A DNA stretch of 64,000 nt from Cellulosimicrobium funkei (GTDB lineage Bacteria > Actinomycetota > Actinomycetes > Actinomycetales > Cellulomonadaceae), in NCBI RefSeq assembly GCF_001019615.1, contig NZ_JNBQ01000003.1, forward strand, positions 186,001 through 250,000, read 5' to 3'. The translations under genes and the position numbers were made by a program. Positions within the stretch are counted from its first letter, which is position 1, and each line of letters opens with the position of its first letter. Below the pieces are notes generated by a model, which was not told where the DNA came from, ran no database searches, and saw nothing but the letters and a program-made list of their open reading frames with translations. Shown in pieces: positions 49,300 through 57,703 of this stretch.

Positions 49300-49389
49300 C
49301 GGGTGCTCCTCGGGTCGGGTCGTCGCCGCCTCAGGCCGCGCCGGGGCGGCGGCACGCGCCCGGTCCGGGCGCGCCCTGCTAGTCTCGAA

Positions 49390-49407
49390 CCTCAACAAAT
49401 GTTGAGG
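49390..49407. promoter_or_regulatory. SoxR box between quinone oxidoreductase and soxR
   Basis: CCTCAACAAATGTTGAGG is a perfect 7-4-7 palindrome, very close to the classical SoxR site CCTCAAGTTAACTTGAGG. On the minus strand TTGACC (49411-49406) forms a -35 and GAGACT (49386-49381) a weak -10 at 19 bp, the long spacing typical of MerR-family activated promoters. Confidence 0.88.
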
Positions 49408-49458
49408 TCAAGCAGCCCGCGGCGCGTCCTCGTCGCGGCCGTCCGGCGAGGAGCCCGC

Positions 49459-49929
49459 GTGCCCGACGACGCCCCGTCCCCGAACGACGAGCTCACCGTC
49501 GGCCAGCTCGCCGCGCGCAGCGGCGTCGCGGTGTCCGCGCTGCACTTCTACGAGCGCGAGGGGCTCATCACGAGCCGCCGGACCCCCGGCAACCAGCGGC
49601 GCTTCGCGCGCGAGACGCTGCGCCGGGTGGCGTTCGTGCGTGCGTCGCAGCGTGTCGGCATCCCGCTCGCGCGCATCCGTGCCGCGCTCGCCACGCTGCC
49701 CGGCGACCGCACGCCCACCGCCAAGGACTGGCACCGCCTGTCGGCCGGGTGGCACGCCGACCTCGACGCGCGCATCGAGCAGCTCACGCGCCTGCGTGAC
49801 CACCTCACGGACTGCATCGGGTGCGGGTGCCTGTCGCTGCGCAAGTGCGTGCTCGTCAACCCGCACGACGCGCTCGCCGACGAGGGCCCCGGCCCGCGGA
49901 CCCTGCTCGTGGACGGGATCGAGGACTGA
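49459..49929 (+). CDS. soxR: redox-sensitive MerR-family regulator SoxR
   Basis: 156 residues. MerR winged helix: LTVGQLAARSGVAVSALHFYEREGLITSRRTPGNQRRFARETLRRVAFV, a dimerisation helix, and the four-cysteine [2Fe-2S] ligand motif CIGCGCLSLRKC (C-x2-C-x-C-x5-C) diagnostic of SoxR. It senses redox-active compounds or superoxide through the cluster. GTG 49459 has GAGGAG upstream and leaves the SoxR box outside the coding region; an earlier ATG at 49398 would overlap the box. Confidence 0.95.
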   Translation: MPDDAPSPNDELTVGQLAARSGVAVSALHFYEREGLITSRRTPGNQRRFARETLRRVAFVRASQRVGIPLARIRAALATLPGDRTPTAKDWHRLSAGWHADLDARIEQLTRLRDHLTDCIGCGCLSLRKCVLVNPHDALADEGPGPRTLLVDGIED

Positions 49930-49939
49930 GCGCCGGACG

Positions 49940-50662
49940 TCAGGCCGGCGCGAGCAACGAGCCGAAGCTCGTGCGGCGGCGCAGTGCGAACCCCAGCCGC
50001 TCGTACACACCGATCGCGCCGGTGTTCTCGGCCGCGGCGTGCAGGAACGCGCGGTCGCCCCGCTCCTGCACGTGGAACGCGACGTCGCGCACGAGGCGCG
50101 AGGCGAGGCCACGACCGCGGTGGTCGTGGTCGGTCGTCACGGCGCTGATCTCCGTCCAGCCCGCGGGGTGCAGGCGCTCGCCCGCCATAGCGACGAGCCG
50201 GCCGGCGTCGTCCCGGAACCCGACGTAGCGCCCGAGCAGGTAGGTGCGGGCCTCGAACGGCCCGGGGCGGCTGCGCTCGACGAGCGCGAGCATCTCCGGC
50301 ACGTCGGCCGCGCCGAGCACGACCGCCTGCGGGTCGGGACGGGTGACGAGACGTTCGGTCTCGACGAGCTGGACCCCCTCCACGCGTGCCTCGAGCGTCC
50401 AGCCCTCCGGCGGCTCGACGCCCACGGGAGGCGCGGAGAACCGGCCGCCCGGCCCGACGAGCGCGGCGATCGCGTCCCACACGCCAGGGTCGTCCCACGA
50501 GCGCACGCCCGTGATGGGCGAGACGTCGGCCGGGTAGCGCCGCGCGAGGTCGTCGCCCTCGGCAAGGTGTGCGTGGGCGCCGGTGAGGGCGCTCCAGGAC
50601 GGGTTGTCCAGGGGGGCGTCGTCGACGCCGGTGGCGTGGGCCTGCGTGCTCGTCGCGGTCAT
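49940..50662 (-). CDS. GNAT-family N-acetyltransferase
   Basis: 240 residues. An N-terminal half of uncertain fold (LDNPSWSALTGAHAHLAEGDDLARRYPADVSP) is followed by a C-terminal GNAT domain (about 125-235) with EISAVTTDHDHRGRGLASRLVRDVAFHVQERG, the acetyl-CoA pyrophosphate loop being HRGRGLAS, and the late FLHAAAENTGAIGVYERLGFALRRR. It resembles FR47-like members. Substrate unknown. ATG 50662 is accepted; the frame upstream is shadow of the nitroreductase. Convergent with soxR. Confidence 0.85.
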   Translation of the reverse strand: MTATSTQAHATGVDDAPLDNPSWSALTGAHAHLAEGDDLARRYPADVSPITGVRSWDDPGVWDAIAALVGPGGRFSAPPVGVEPPEGWTLEARVEGVQLVETERLVTRPDPQAVVLGAADVPEMLALVERSRPGPFEARTYLLGRYVGFRDDAGRLVAMAGERLHPAGWTEISAVTTDHDHRGRGLASRLVRDVAFHVQERGDRAFLHAAAENTGAIGVYERLGFALRRRTSFGSLLAPA

Positions 50663-50772
50663 GCTGCTCCTCCTCGCCCGGTCGCCCGGGTGCCGTGCCG
50701 TCGTCACGGTCGTCCGGCCGTGCGCGTCCTCCGGGGCGAACGCTCGCGGGCGCGCGCCTCTTCCAGGTGTGC

Positions 50773-51408
50773 TCAGCCCTCCCACCGGTCCCGGTGGACG
50801 ACCTCCGCGAGGGGCCGACGGCGCGGCTCGGACCAGCGCCCGCGCGCCGGGTAGCCGAGCGGGACCAGGCCCATCGTCAGCGCGTCGTCGGGCAGGCCGA
50901 GCAGCGCGGCGACGTCGCTCTCCCGGACCGTGTGGAAGGTCGTGAGCGTCGTCCCGAGCCCGTAGGCCCGGGCGGCGAGCACGAGGTTCTGCACCGCGCC
51001 GTAGATCGAGGCGCCGAGCCGGGGGTCCGTCGAGCCCGCCGCGTTCCGCAGCACCGGCACGACCCACACCGGCGCCTCCTCCAGGTGCAGGGCCAGGTGC
51101 TCGACGGCGCGGAAGCCCGCGTCGCTCACGCCCGCGTCGTCGGTCGCGGCCCCGAGGACGGCGTCGCGGCGGTCCCCGTACGCGGCGCGCCACCCCTCGC
51201 GGTACCACTCGGCGATCTGCGCCTTGGTCGCCGGGTCCCGCACGACGACCCACGCCCACTGCTGGCGGTTGCCCCCGCTGGGTCCGCGGACCGCGGCGTC
51301 GAGGATCGCGTCGAGCACGTCGTCCGGCACCGGCTCCGGCGAGAGGTAGCGGCGCGACGGCGTGGAGTGGAGCGCTCGAAGGATGGACAGATCCTCAGGT
51401 GTGGTCAC
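50773..51408 (-). CDS. nitroreductase-family protein
   Basis: A 211-residue FMN-dependent oxidoreductase. Motifs: LRALHSTPSRRYLSPEPVPDDVLDAILDAAVRGPSGGNRQQWAWVVV (FMN-binding Arg and Ser/Gly region), IYGAVQNLVLAARAYGLGTTLTT and VPLGYPARGRWSEPRRRPLAEVVHRDRW, the last giving the usual C-terminal FMN contact. Substrate unknown. The start is GTG 51408, with a TACCCT -10 about 8 nt upstream, so near-leaderless. It is divergent from the luciferase-like monooxygenase pair, possibly a flavin-related cluster. Confidence 0.88.
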   Translation of the reverse strand: MTTPEDLSILRALHSTPSRRYLSPEPVPDDVLDAILDAAVRGPSGGNRQQWAWVVVRDPATKAQIAEWYREGWRAAYGDRRDAVLGAATDDAGVSDAGFRAVEHLALHLEEAPVWVVPVLRNAAGSTDPRLGASIYGAVQNLVLAARAYGLGTTLTTFHTVRESDVAALLGLPDDALTMGLVPLGYPARGRWSEPRRRPLAEVVHRDRWEG

Positions 51409-51416
51409 GGTCGCCG

Positions 51417-51422
51417 AGGGTA
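51417..51422 (-). promoter_or_regulatory. -10 element TACCCT for the nitroreductase gene
   Basis: On the minus strand TACCCT ends 8 nt before the GTG at 51408; no ribosome site is seen, consistent with a leaderless or near-leaderless mRNA. Confidence 0.45.
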
Positions 51423-51523
51423 CGGGCTACCATCCGGCGCGTTCGCGGGTCCCGGCCGTCGTCTCGCAGGGTGGTCATCTCCCGCGGCGCGTCCTGATCC
51501 ACAGGCCTCGGACGGGGGAGCAG

Positions 51524-52504
51524 ATGGTCACGGAAGTGCCGGTCACGAACGTGCTGGTGGCAGTGCACGTCGACACGGGGAGGCACGACGACGCGGACAG
51601 CCTCCGCGCGCGCGTCGCCACGCTCGAAGGGGCGGGGGTGCACGCGCTGACCTTCGCGCCCGGGCCCGACGGCGGGCTCACCGCGGTCGAGGCCGCCGCC
51701 TTCGCGGCGGCGTGGACCGAGCGCGTCGGCCTCGTGGCCGTCGTCAACCCCGTGCACGCCGAGCCGTTCCACCTGTCCAACCAGCTCTCCAGCCTCGACC
51801 GCGTCTCCCGCGGCCGGGCCGGGTGGTGGCTCGACGTGGTCGACGACGTCGCGCACGCCCGTGCGCACGGCACCGAGCCCGTCGGGTCCGAGGACGCGAC
51901 GGCGCTGGCGCAGGACGTGGCCGAGGTCGTCGAGGCGGCCCGGCTGCTGTGGGACTCGTGGGAGGACGGCGCCCTGGTCGCCGATCGCGCGACCGGCCGC
52001 TTCCTCGACGCCGAGCGGGTCCGCCACGTCGACTTCGTCGGGCAGCGGGTCTCGGTCAAGGGCCCGGCGCTGCTGCCACGGCCTCCGCAGGGCCAGGTCC
52101 CGGTCCTCGCCGAGGCGCGCTGGCTCCCTGCGGGGGCCCGCGACGTCACCGTGGTCGGCGAACCGGCGGCCGTCGACGTCGCCGCCGGACCCGTGCTCGT
52201 CGACGTCGCGGTCACCGGGGAGCCGGGTCGTGCCGTCGAGGTCGTCGGCCGCGTCGCCGGCGCGGACGCGTCCCTCGTCGGACCGGACGAGCGCACGCGC
52301 CCCTACCCGCTGGTCGTCCGCCTCGTGCCGGACCGGTCGGACGAGGCGTGGGCCGCCGTCGGGCAGGTCCTGGCGACGCTCCGTGCACGGGGACTGACCG
52401 CCCCGCCGCCCGACCCTGGCAGGACGCTGCGCGACCAGCTCGGGCTGGAGCGCCCGGCGGGTCGGACCGACCACGCCGCCACGACGATCGGAGCACGACC
52501 ATGA
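51524..52504 (+). CDS. divergent luciferase-like (LLM) monooxygenase homologue
   Basis: 326 residues, short for the family. The N-terminal barrel features are present: RVATLEGAGVHALTFAPGPDGG, ERVGLVAVVNPVHAEPFHLSNQLSSLDRVSRGRAGWWLDVVDD and LLWDSWEDGALVADRATGRFLDAERVRHVDFVGQRVSVKGPALLPRPPQGQVPVLAEA. The part after residue about 200 lacks the usual flavin-binding strand pattern, so it may be a degenerate or regulatory partner of the full-length enzyme downstream. ATG 51524 follows GGGGGAG closely; an in-frame upstream extension crosses the divergent promoter. The stop overlaps the next start (ATGA). Confidence 0.75.
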   Translation: MVTEVPVTNVLVAVHVDTGRHDDADSLRARVATLEGAGVHALTFAPGPDGGLTAVEAAAFAAAWTERVGLVAVVNPVHAEPFHLSNQLSSLDRVSRGRAGWWLDVVDDVAHARAHGTEPVGSEDATALAQDVAEVVEAARLLWDSWEDGALVADRATGRFLDAERVRHVDFVGQRVSVKGPALLPRPPQGQVPVLAEARWLPAGARDVTVVGEPAAVDVAAGPVLVDVAVTGEPGRAVEVVGRVAGADASLVGPDERTRPYPLVVRLVPDRSDEAWAAVGQVLATLRARGLTAPPPDPGRTLRDQLGLERPAGRTDHAATTIGARP

Positions 52505-53841
52505 GCGCACCGACGCCCCCCTCGGCCACCGGCACGTCCCGCCGCGAGCTGCACCTCGCGGCGTTCTTCCCGTTCGGCCCGCACTACGACTGGACGTCCG
52601 TGGCCGACCCGACGACCTACTACGACGCGGAGACGTACGCGGCGCTCGCGCGCTCGGCCGAGCGGGGGCTCTTCTCGGCCATGTTCCTCGGCGACAGCCA
52701 GCGGCTGCGCGAGCACCTCGGGCGCGTCAACGACACGGTCGTGACCGGGCGGCCGGACCAGCTCGTCCTCTTCGCGCACCTGGCCGCGCGGACGCGGCAC
52801 CTCGGGTTCGTCGCGACGCTCAACACGACGTTCATGGCTCCGGCGGACCTCGCGGCCCGGGTCGCGACCGTCGACCGGCTCAGCGGGGGGCGCGCGGGCT
52901 GGAACGTCGTCACGACGAACGACGCCTGGACCGGGGCGAACTTCCGCCGCGGCGGATATCTGGCCCGTTCCGAGCGCTACCGTTCGGCCGAGGAGCACCT
53001 CGCGATCGTCCACGCGCTGTGGGACGCGGACCAGGGGGCCACGGTGCGTCGCACGGGGGCGCACCACGACGTCGTCGCGGCCGCGACCCTGCCGCCGTCG
53101 GTGCAGGGCGCGCCGGTGATCTTCCAGGCGGGCGAGTCCGACGAGGGGCGCGACTTCGCCGCCCGGCACGCCGAGGGCATCTTCTCGCGGTACCTCGAAC
53201 CCGCACCGGCGGCCGCGTTCGCCGCCGACCTGCGCCGTCGGCTCGTCGCGCACGGCCGACCCGCCGACGACCTGCGGATCTTCCCCGCGGCGAGCGTCAC
53301 GCTCGCGGACACCGAGGCGGAGGCGCGGGAGAAGGCCGAGTGGTTCCACCGCCGGACCTGGACCGACCGCATGGTCGTCGCGGTGATCGAGGCCGTGTGG
53401 GGGCGCGACCTCTCGTGGCTCGACCCCGACGGCCCGCTGCCCGACGTCGACCCCGTCTCGGCCGAGCAGACGCGCACCCACGGCGTCGTCAACAGCCGCG
53501 ACAACCCGGTGGAGACCGCGGCCGCGTGGCGCCGGCTCAGCGCCGAGCAGGGACTGACCGTGCGCGGCCTCGTCGACTCGCTGCACGCCGCGGCGGCGTT
53601 CGTCGGGACGCCGTCGTCGGTCGCCGACCGTCTGGCGGCGGCCGTGCGGGCCGGGGAGCTCGACGGCCTCAACCTCACGCCGCAGTCGGTCCCGGACGGG
53701 TTCGACGACGTCGTGGACCGGCTGGTTCCCGAGCTGCAGGAGCGCGGCGTCTACCGCACCCGTTACCCCGGGACGACGCTGCGCGAGAACCTCGGCCTGC
53801 GTGCGCCCGTGCGCCACCGGCTCCGAGCCGCTGCGGGATGA
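52501..53841 (+). CDS. FMNH2-dependent monooxygenase of the NtaA/SnaA/DszA (LLM) family
   Basis: 446 residues, the full family length. Features: LHLAAFFPFGPHYDWTSVADPTTYYD, ARSAERGLFSAMFLGDSQRLREH, HLGFVATLNTTFMAPADLAARVATVDRLSGGRAGWNVVTTNDAWTGANF, and VQGAPVIFQAGESDEGRDFAARHAEGIFS. The enzyme would use reduced flavin from a partner reductase. NtaA-type enzymes oxidise aminopolycarboxylates, sulfur heterocycles or sulfones; the substrate here is unknown and no sulfur-transport genes adjoin. ATG 52501 overlaps the upstream homologue's stop, so both are co-translated. Confidence 0.88.
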   Translation: MSAPTPPSATGTSRRELHLAAFFPFGPHYDWTSVADPTTYYDAETYAALARSAERGLFSAMFLGDSQRLREHLGRVNDTVVTGRPDQLVLFAHLAARTRHLGFVATLNTTFMAPADLAARVATVDRLSGGRAGWNVVTTNDAWTGANFRRGGYLARSERYRSAEEHLAIVHALWDADQGATVRRTGAHHDVVAAATLPPSVQGAPVIFQAGESDEGRDFAARHAEGIFSRYLEPAPAAAFAADLRRRLVAHGRPADDLRIFPAASVTLADTEAEAREKAEWFHRRTWTDRMVVAVIEAVWGRDLSWLDPDGPLPDVDPVSAEQTRTHGVVNSRDNPVETAAAWRRLSAEQGLTVRGLVDSLHAAAAFVGTPSSVADRLAAAVRAGELDGLNLTPQSVPDGFDDVVDRLVPELQERGVYRTRYPGTTLRENLGLRAPVRHRLRAAAG

Positions 53842-53863
53842 CGCGCGCCGGCTGTCGCTCGTT

Positions 53864-53909
53864 GACGCCGGCCGGCCGCGCCGGGTGACGCCGGCCGGCC
53901 GCGCCGGGT
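53864..53909. repeat. two tandem 23-bp GC-rich units after the LLM genes
   Basis: GACGCCGGCCGGCCGCGCC-type units at 53864-53886 and 53887-53909 are identical, followed by a partial third. The unit contains the self-complementary GGCCGGCC, so it can form hairpins between the convergent genes. Confidence 0.75.
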
Positions 53910-53954
53910 GACGCCGGCGCGGGCGGCTGCCCACCCCCTGCGAGGCCGGAGCGC

Positions 53955-54998
53955 TCACCAGTTCTTGGTGCCGCTCCCGCTGCCGTCGCCCGGGTCGGTG
54001 CCGGTCCCGGGCTGGTCGCCGTAGAGGTCGCGGTACTCCTGCTCCAGGCGCTCCTGCTCGTCGCGCGCCTCGGAGCCCTGCTGCTCGAGCTCCTCCTGGC
54101 GCTGCTGCTCCTCGAGCTCGGCCTGGCTCTGCTGGTCCTCGCCCTCGGAGCCCTCGCCGCCCGAGGCCTCGGACTGCTCGTCGCCCTCGGAGCCGTCGCC
54201 CTCCTGCGTGTCGCCGCCGCCCTGGTTCTCGGGCTGGGAGTCCTGGGCCTGCTGCTGCTTGTCCTGGAGGCGCCGCTGCGCGGCCTCGTCCTGCTCCTCC
54301 TGCTCGGGGGTCTGCTCGGACTCCCCGCAGTCGGGCCAGCCGCGGATCTGCTCGGCGGTCGCGTACTCCTGCTCGGCGTACTCGTACCAGTCCTGGACGT
54401 CCTGGCGCAGCTCCTCCGGATCGGGCTCCTCGCTCCCGTCGCCGTACGGGTCGAGGACCTCCTCGTCGTACGGCAGCCCCGCGTCGCGGGCGGCGATCGC
54501 CTCCTCGACGAGCGCGAGCTCCGCCGCCTTGCCGTCCGCGTACGCCATGTCGCCGTCGCCCTGGATCTCGTACGCGAGCGACAGGTTCGTCTGGATCATG
54601 CAGCGTTCCTCGGGGCTCTCGTCCTCCGCGAGGTCGTACGCGCGGTCGAGGGACGTGATCGCGTCGTACAGCGCCCACGAGTCCTCGGACCGGGCGAGCG
54701 CCGTGCCGTGGTTGTAGTGCGCCTTCCACGGCTCGACGATGTTGAAGGTCCGCTGGATGCCGTAGTAGTCCGCAGCGGTCGTCGCCTCCCCGCCGTCGTA
54801 GCGGTCCTTGCCCGTCGCCGCGATGGGGGCGAGGAGCGCCAGCTTGACCCCGAGGACGAGGAGCGCGAGCACCACGGGCAGCGTGCCGAGGAGCCACCAG
54901 GTGCGCCGCCGCAGGCGCGCGGCGCGCAGCGCGGCGACCCCCGTGGGGCGCGGCTTGCGCGTGCCGGTCGGCGGTGTCGGGGGCGGGGACCAGGTCAT
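53955..54998 (-). CDS. TPR-type membrane-anchored protein at the end of the Bat-like operon
   Basis: 347 residues. A Pro-rich start, one membrane helix at about 34-58 (WWLLGTLPVVLALLVLGVKLALLAP), then an extracytoplasmic helical domain with TPR-like pairs (NIVEPWKAHYNHGTALARSEDSWALYDAITSLDRAYDLA, MIQTNLSLAYEIQGDGDMAYADGKAAE), and a very long Gln/Glu/Gly-rich coil from about 210. It corresponds to the tetratricopeptide partner (BatC/BatE-like) of vWA proteins. ATG 54998 overlaps the stop of the vWA gene (ATGA). Function unknown beyond operon context. Confidence 0.75.
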   Translation of the reverse strand: MTWSPPPTPPTGTRKPRPTGVAALRAARLRRRTWWLLGTLPVVLALLVLGVKLALLAPIAATGKDRYDGGEATTAADYYGIQRTFNIVEPWKAHYNHGTALARSEDSWALYDAITSLDRAYDLAEDESPEERCMIQTNLSLAYEIQGDGDMAYADGKAAELALVEEAIAARDAGLPYDEEVLDPYGDGSEEPDPEELRQDVQDWYEYAEQEYATAEQIRGWPDCGESEQTPEQEEQDEAAQRRLQDKQQQAQDSQPENQGGGDTQEGDGSEGDEQSEASGGEGSEGEDQQSQAELEEQQRQEELEQQGSEARDEQERLEQEYRDLYGDQPGTGTDPGDGSGSGTKNW

Positions 54999-56104
54999 CG
55001 GCGCACCTCCACACGGTCCGCCGTGCGCACGGCCGACGGCCGGGACGTCGTCGGGCGCACGAGCGAGCGGCTGGCCGAGCGCGACCAGAACCACGCCTCG
55101 AGGCCGAGCAGCGCGACGAGCGCGAGCGCGAACGGCCAGACGACCGGGCGGTACGCCGTGACGTCACGCCGGCCGTCGGCCGCGACCTGCTGCGGGTCGA
55201 CGCCCGCGACGAGCGACGCCGTCTCCGACGGCTCCTGCCGGTGCACGTACGGCACGCCGAGCTGGTCCGCGAGCGCGGTGAGCGACTCCTCGTCGAGCAC
55301 CGAGAGCGCCTCGACCGGCTCGCCGTCCTGGCTCGGCTGCGACCAGTCGATGATGTACTCCGCGTCCTCGGGGTCCACGTCGGGGTCGTACTCCTTCATG
55401 CGCCCGCCCTCGGCCGTGCCGTAGCCGAGCACCGCGCCGCCGTCGACCACCGGGGCCAGCTCGGCGAAGGAGCGCGGCTCGCCCTCTGCCGTCTGCTCCC
55501 CGTCGGTGAGGAAGAAGACGAGGCGCACGTTCGCCGGGTGCTGCTCGGCGGACCCCTGGAGCGCGGACCGCAGCTCGTCGAGGGGCCGGTCCGTGAGCGA
55601 TCCCTGCGAGTACCGCGTGATCTCGCGGTGGAACGTGTCGGCCCACGACGTGATCGCGCGCGCGTCCGTCGTCAGGGGGAGCTGGCGCGAGGCCTGCGAG
55701 TCGAACGAGATGATCGAGTAGCGGGCGCCCGGGATCGCCTCGGTGAGGCTCGCGATGTCGTGGCGCACACCGTCGAGCCGCTCTTGGCCGCCCTCGGGCC
55801 CGTAGTCCTCGGCCGCCATCGAGCCCGTGCGGTCGACGACGAAGAACATGTCGACGTTCGCGACCGACGTGTCGCGGTCCGTCGACGCGACCGACGGCGC
55901 GAGCCCGATGATCCCGAGCAGCACGACCGCACCGGCGCGGCGCAGCCAGGCCGCGCGCGGGGCGCCCGGGCGCGGGGCGCCGTCGGGCCCGGGGCGTCCG
56001 GCCACGACGGCCTGCCACACGGCGAGGCCGAGCAGCGGCAGGACGAGCAGCGCGAGCGCCCAGAGGGGCACGAGCGGCTGGAGCGTCAGTCCGGCGAGGT
56101 TCAT
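54995..56104 (-). CDS. vWA-domain membrane protein (BatB-like)
   Basis: 369 residues. N-terminal membrane segments (LWALALLVLPLLGLAVWQAVV and a second near AGAVVLLGIIGLAP), a von Willebrand A domain with MIDAS-like FFVVDRTGSMAAEDYG, ISFDSQASRQLPLT, and VFFLTDGEQT, and a C-terminal membrane segment VVWPFALALVALLGLEAWFW. The first MIDAS motif is D-x-T-x-S (DRTGS) instead of D-x-S-x-S, so metal binding may be altered. It follows its vWA neighbour by 7 bp. Confidence 0.82.
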   Translation of the reverse strand: MNLAGLTLQPLVPLWALALLVLPLLGLAVWQAVVAGRPGPDGAPRPGAPRAAWLRRAGAVVLLGIIGLAPSVASTDRDTSVANVDMFFVVDRTGSMAAEDYGPEGGQERLDGVRHDIASLTEAIPGARYSIISFDSQASRQLPLTTDARAITSWADTFHREITRYSQGSLTDRPLDELRSALQGSAEQHPANVRLVFFLTDGEQTAEGEPRSFAELAPVVDGGAVLGYGTAEGGRMKEYDPDVDPEDAEYIIDWSQPSQDGEPVEALSVLDEESLTALADQLGVPYVHRQEPSETASLVAGVDPQQVAADGRRDVTAYRPVVWPFALALVALLGLEAWFWSRSASRSLVRPTTSRPSAVRTADRVEVRR

Positions 56105-56111
56105 CGGCCCG

Positions 56112-57206
56112 TCACTCCTTCACCCGCCACGCGACGACGAGCAGCAGCGCGACGCCGAGGACCGCGACGAGGAACCAGCCCGCGGGCCGGTCCGTGACGA
56201 TCACCTCGGGCGACGCGTCGAGTTCGACGGCCTGCTGCGCGACGACGTCGTCGACCATGCCCTGCACCGCGGCCGGGTCGTCGGCGAGGAAGTAGAGCCC
56301 GCCGCCGTCCTCGACCGTGCTGCGGTACTCGCTCTCCTCGGGCGTGCCCTCGTAGCGCTGCGACCCGCCGAAGATCCCGTGCAGCGTGATGTCGCGCGAC
56401 GCGACGAGGTCGGCCGCCTGGGGGAGCGTGTAGATCGGCTCGCCGGAGACGTAGTTGTCGGTCGCGAGGATGATCGAGCGCGAGCGCTCGGTGTCCTCCG
56501 CGTCGAACTGGAGCGCGCAGCTCGCGAGCCCGTCGCCGATGAGGCTCGCCCCGGAGAGGTTCGCCGTCGTCCCGGCGGTGAACTGCGCGTACTCGAGGAT
56601 CTCCGCGTCGTCCGACCCGCCCGTGTAGTCGAACGTGGCCGGGTCCTTGTCGAGCGCGTCGATCCCCGCCTGGAGCTCCTCCCGCACGAGCGTGTAGTCG
56701 TCCGTGAGGGGAAAGACCGTGCGCGACGAGGAGTTGAAGATCGAGAGCGCGATCCGCTCGCCCTCGAAGTTGTCCACGAGCTCCTGGAACACCTTGAGCA
56801 CCGCGCCGTCGTACTCGATCATCGAGCCCGACACGTCCAGGCACAGCACGATGTCGCGCGTGCCGAGCCGGTCGACGACGACGTCCGTCTCGACGGGCCG
56901 CGCCGCCACGGCCCCGGCGCCGACGACCGCGACGAGCAGACCCGCCGCCGTGAGCCCCTGGAGCACGCGGTAGCGCCGCACCCACGCGGCGAACGCCGGC
57001 ACGCGCGCGAGGTAGTCGGAGTTCGCGACCCACAGCACATCGGCGTCGGCGTCGCGCGCCCGGCGGCGCCGGGCGAGCCACCAGGCGACCGCGCCCGCGG
57101 CGAGGACGGCGACGACGAGCGCGCCCCACAGCCACGGCCACAGGATCGACGAGCCCTGCGGCCCGGGGACGACGGCGGTGCTCGCCGCGAGCGCGTGCCT
57201 CACCAT
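56112..57206 (-). CDS. vWA-domain membrane protein (BatA-like)
   Basis: 364 residues. N-terminal membrane helix WPWLWGALVVAVLAAGAVAWWLA, another near GLTAAGLLVAVVGAGAVAA, then a vWA domain with the intact MIDAS motif LCLDVSGSMIEYDG, ALSIFNSSSRTVFPLTDD and IILATDNYVSG; a final helix WFLVAVLGVALLLVVAWRV. It acts extracytoplasmically as a presumed metal-dependent assembly factor in the MoxR-Bat type operon. The start could be ATG 57206 or GTG 57203, the latter making a 4-bp GTGA overlap with the preceding gene; 57206 is used. Confidence 0.82.
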   Translation of the reverse strand: MVRHALAASTAVVPGPQGSSILWPWLWGALVVAVLAAGAVAWWLARRRRARDADADVLWVANSDYLARVPAFAAWVRRYRVLQGLTAAGLLVAVVGAGAVAARPVETDVVVDRLGTRDIVLCLDVSGSMIEYDGAVLKVFQELVDNFEGERIALSIFNSSSRTVFPLTDDYTLVREELQAGIDALDKDPATFDYTGGSDDAEILEYAQFTAGTTANLSGASLIGDGLASCALQFDAEDTERSRSIILATDNYVSGEPIYTLPQAADLVASRDITLHGIFGGSQRYEGTPEESEYRSTVEDGGGLYFLADDPAAVQGMVDDVVAQQAVELDASPEVIVTDRPAGWFLVAVLGVALLLVVAWRVKE

Positions 57207-57703
57207 CCGCGCACCACCGATCGTGCACGGTCGATCGAGTCCTCGGCGTCGGTGTCCCGGGCCGCGGGGTCGTTGTCGTGGTCCGCGAACGACGGCCGGT
57301 AGTACCGCGCGATGACCTGGGTGACGCGTCCGGCCTCGCCGATCTGCTGGATCTCCGTGAGCGTCATGGACGACGCGTCCTGCCCCAGCCTGCCGGTCGC
57401 GAAGCCCCGCATCTCGGCCGAGAGCGCGAGGTGCAGCGCACGCTCGTCGAGCTCGCCCGCGCGGAACCGCTCCGCGACGGCGTCGAGCCGCCGCTCGTAC
57501 TCGGCGCGCAGGGACGCGTACGGGTCGTAGGGGCCGGTGGGGAGCAGGGGCGCGGGCGGCGGCGCGGCCTTCTCGGCCGCGCTCGCGCGCGTCAGCCAGA
57601 CGACCAGGAACACGACGGCGGCCGCCGCGAGGATCAGCACGATCCCCAGGACGGTCCACCACCCCGAGTAGCCCACGGGGTCGACGAGCTCATCGACGGG
57701 CAC
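57200..57703 (-). CDS. DUF4381-like single-TM protein
   Basis: 167 residues. A short N-terminus, one membrane helix at about 16-40 (TVLGIVLILAAAAVVFLVVWL), then a helical domain with [39 protein letters not shown] and QVIARYYRPSFADH, resembling the DUF4381 proteins placed between DUF58 and vWA genes. GTG 57703 has GGGGAGG upstream and lies inside the end of the DUF58 gene (14-bp overlap). Confidence 0.78.
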   Translation of the reverse strand: MPVDELVDPVGYSGWWTVLGIVLILAAAAVVFLVVWLTRASAAEKAAPPPAPLLPTGPYDPYASLRAEYERRLDAVAERFRAGELDERALHLALSAEMRGFATGRLGQDASSMTLTEIQQIGEAGRVTQVIARYYRPSFADHDNDPAARDTDAEDSIDRARSVVRGW

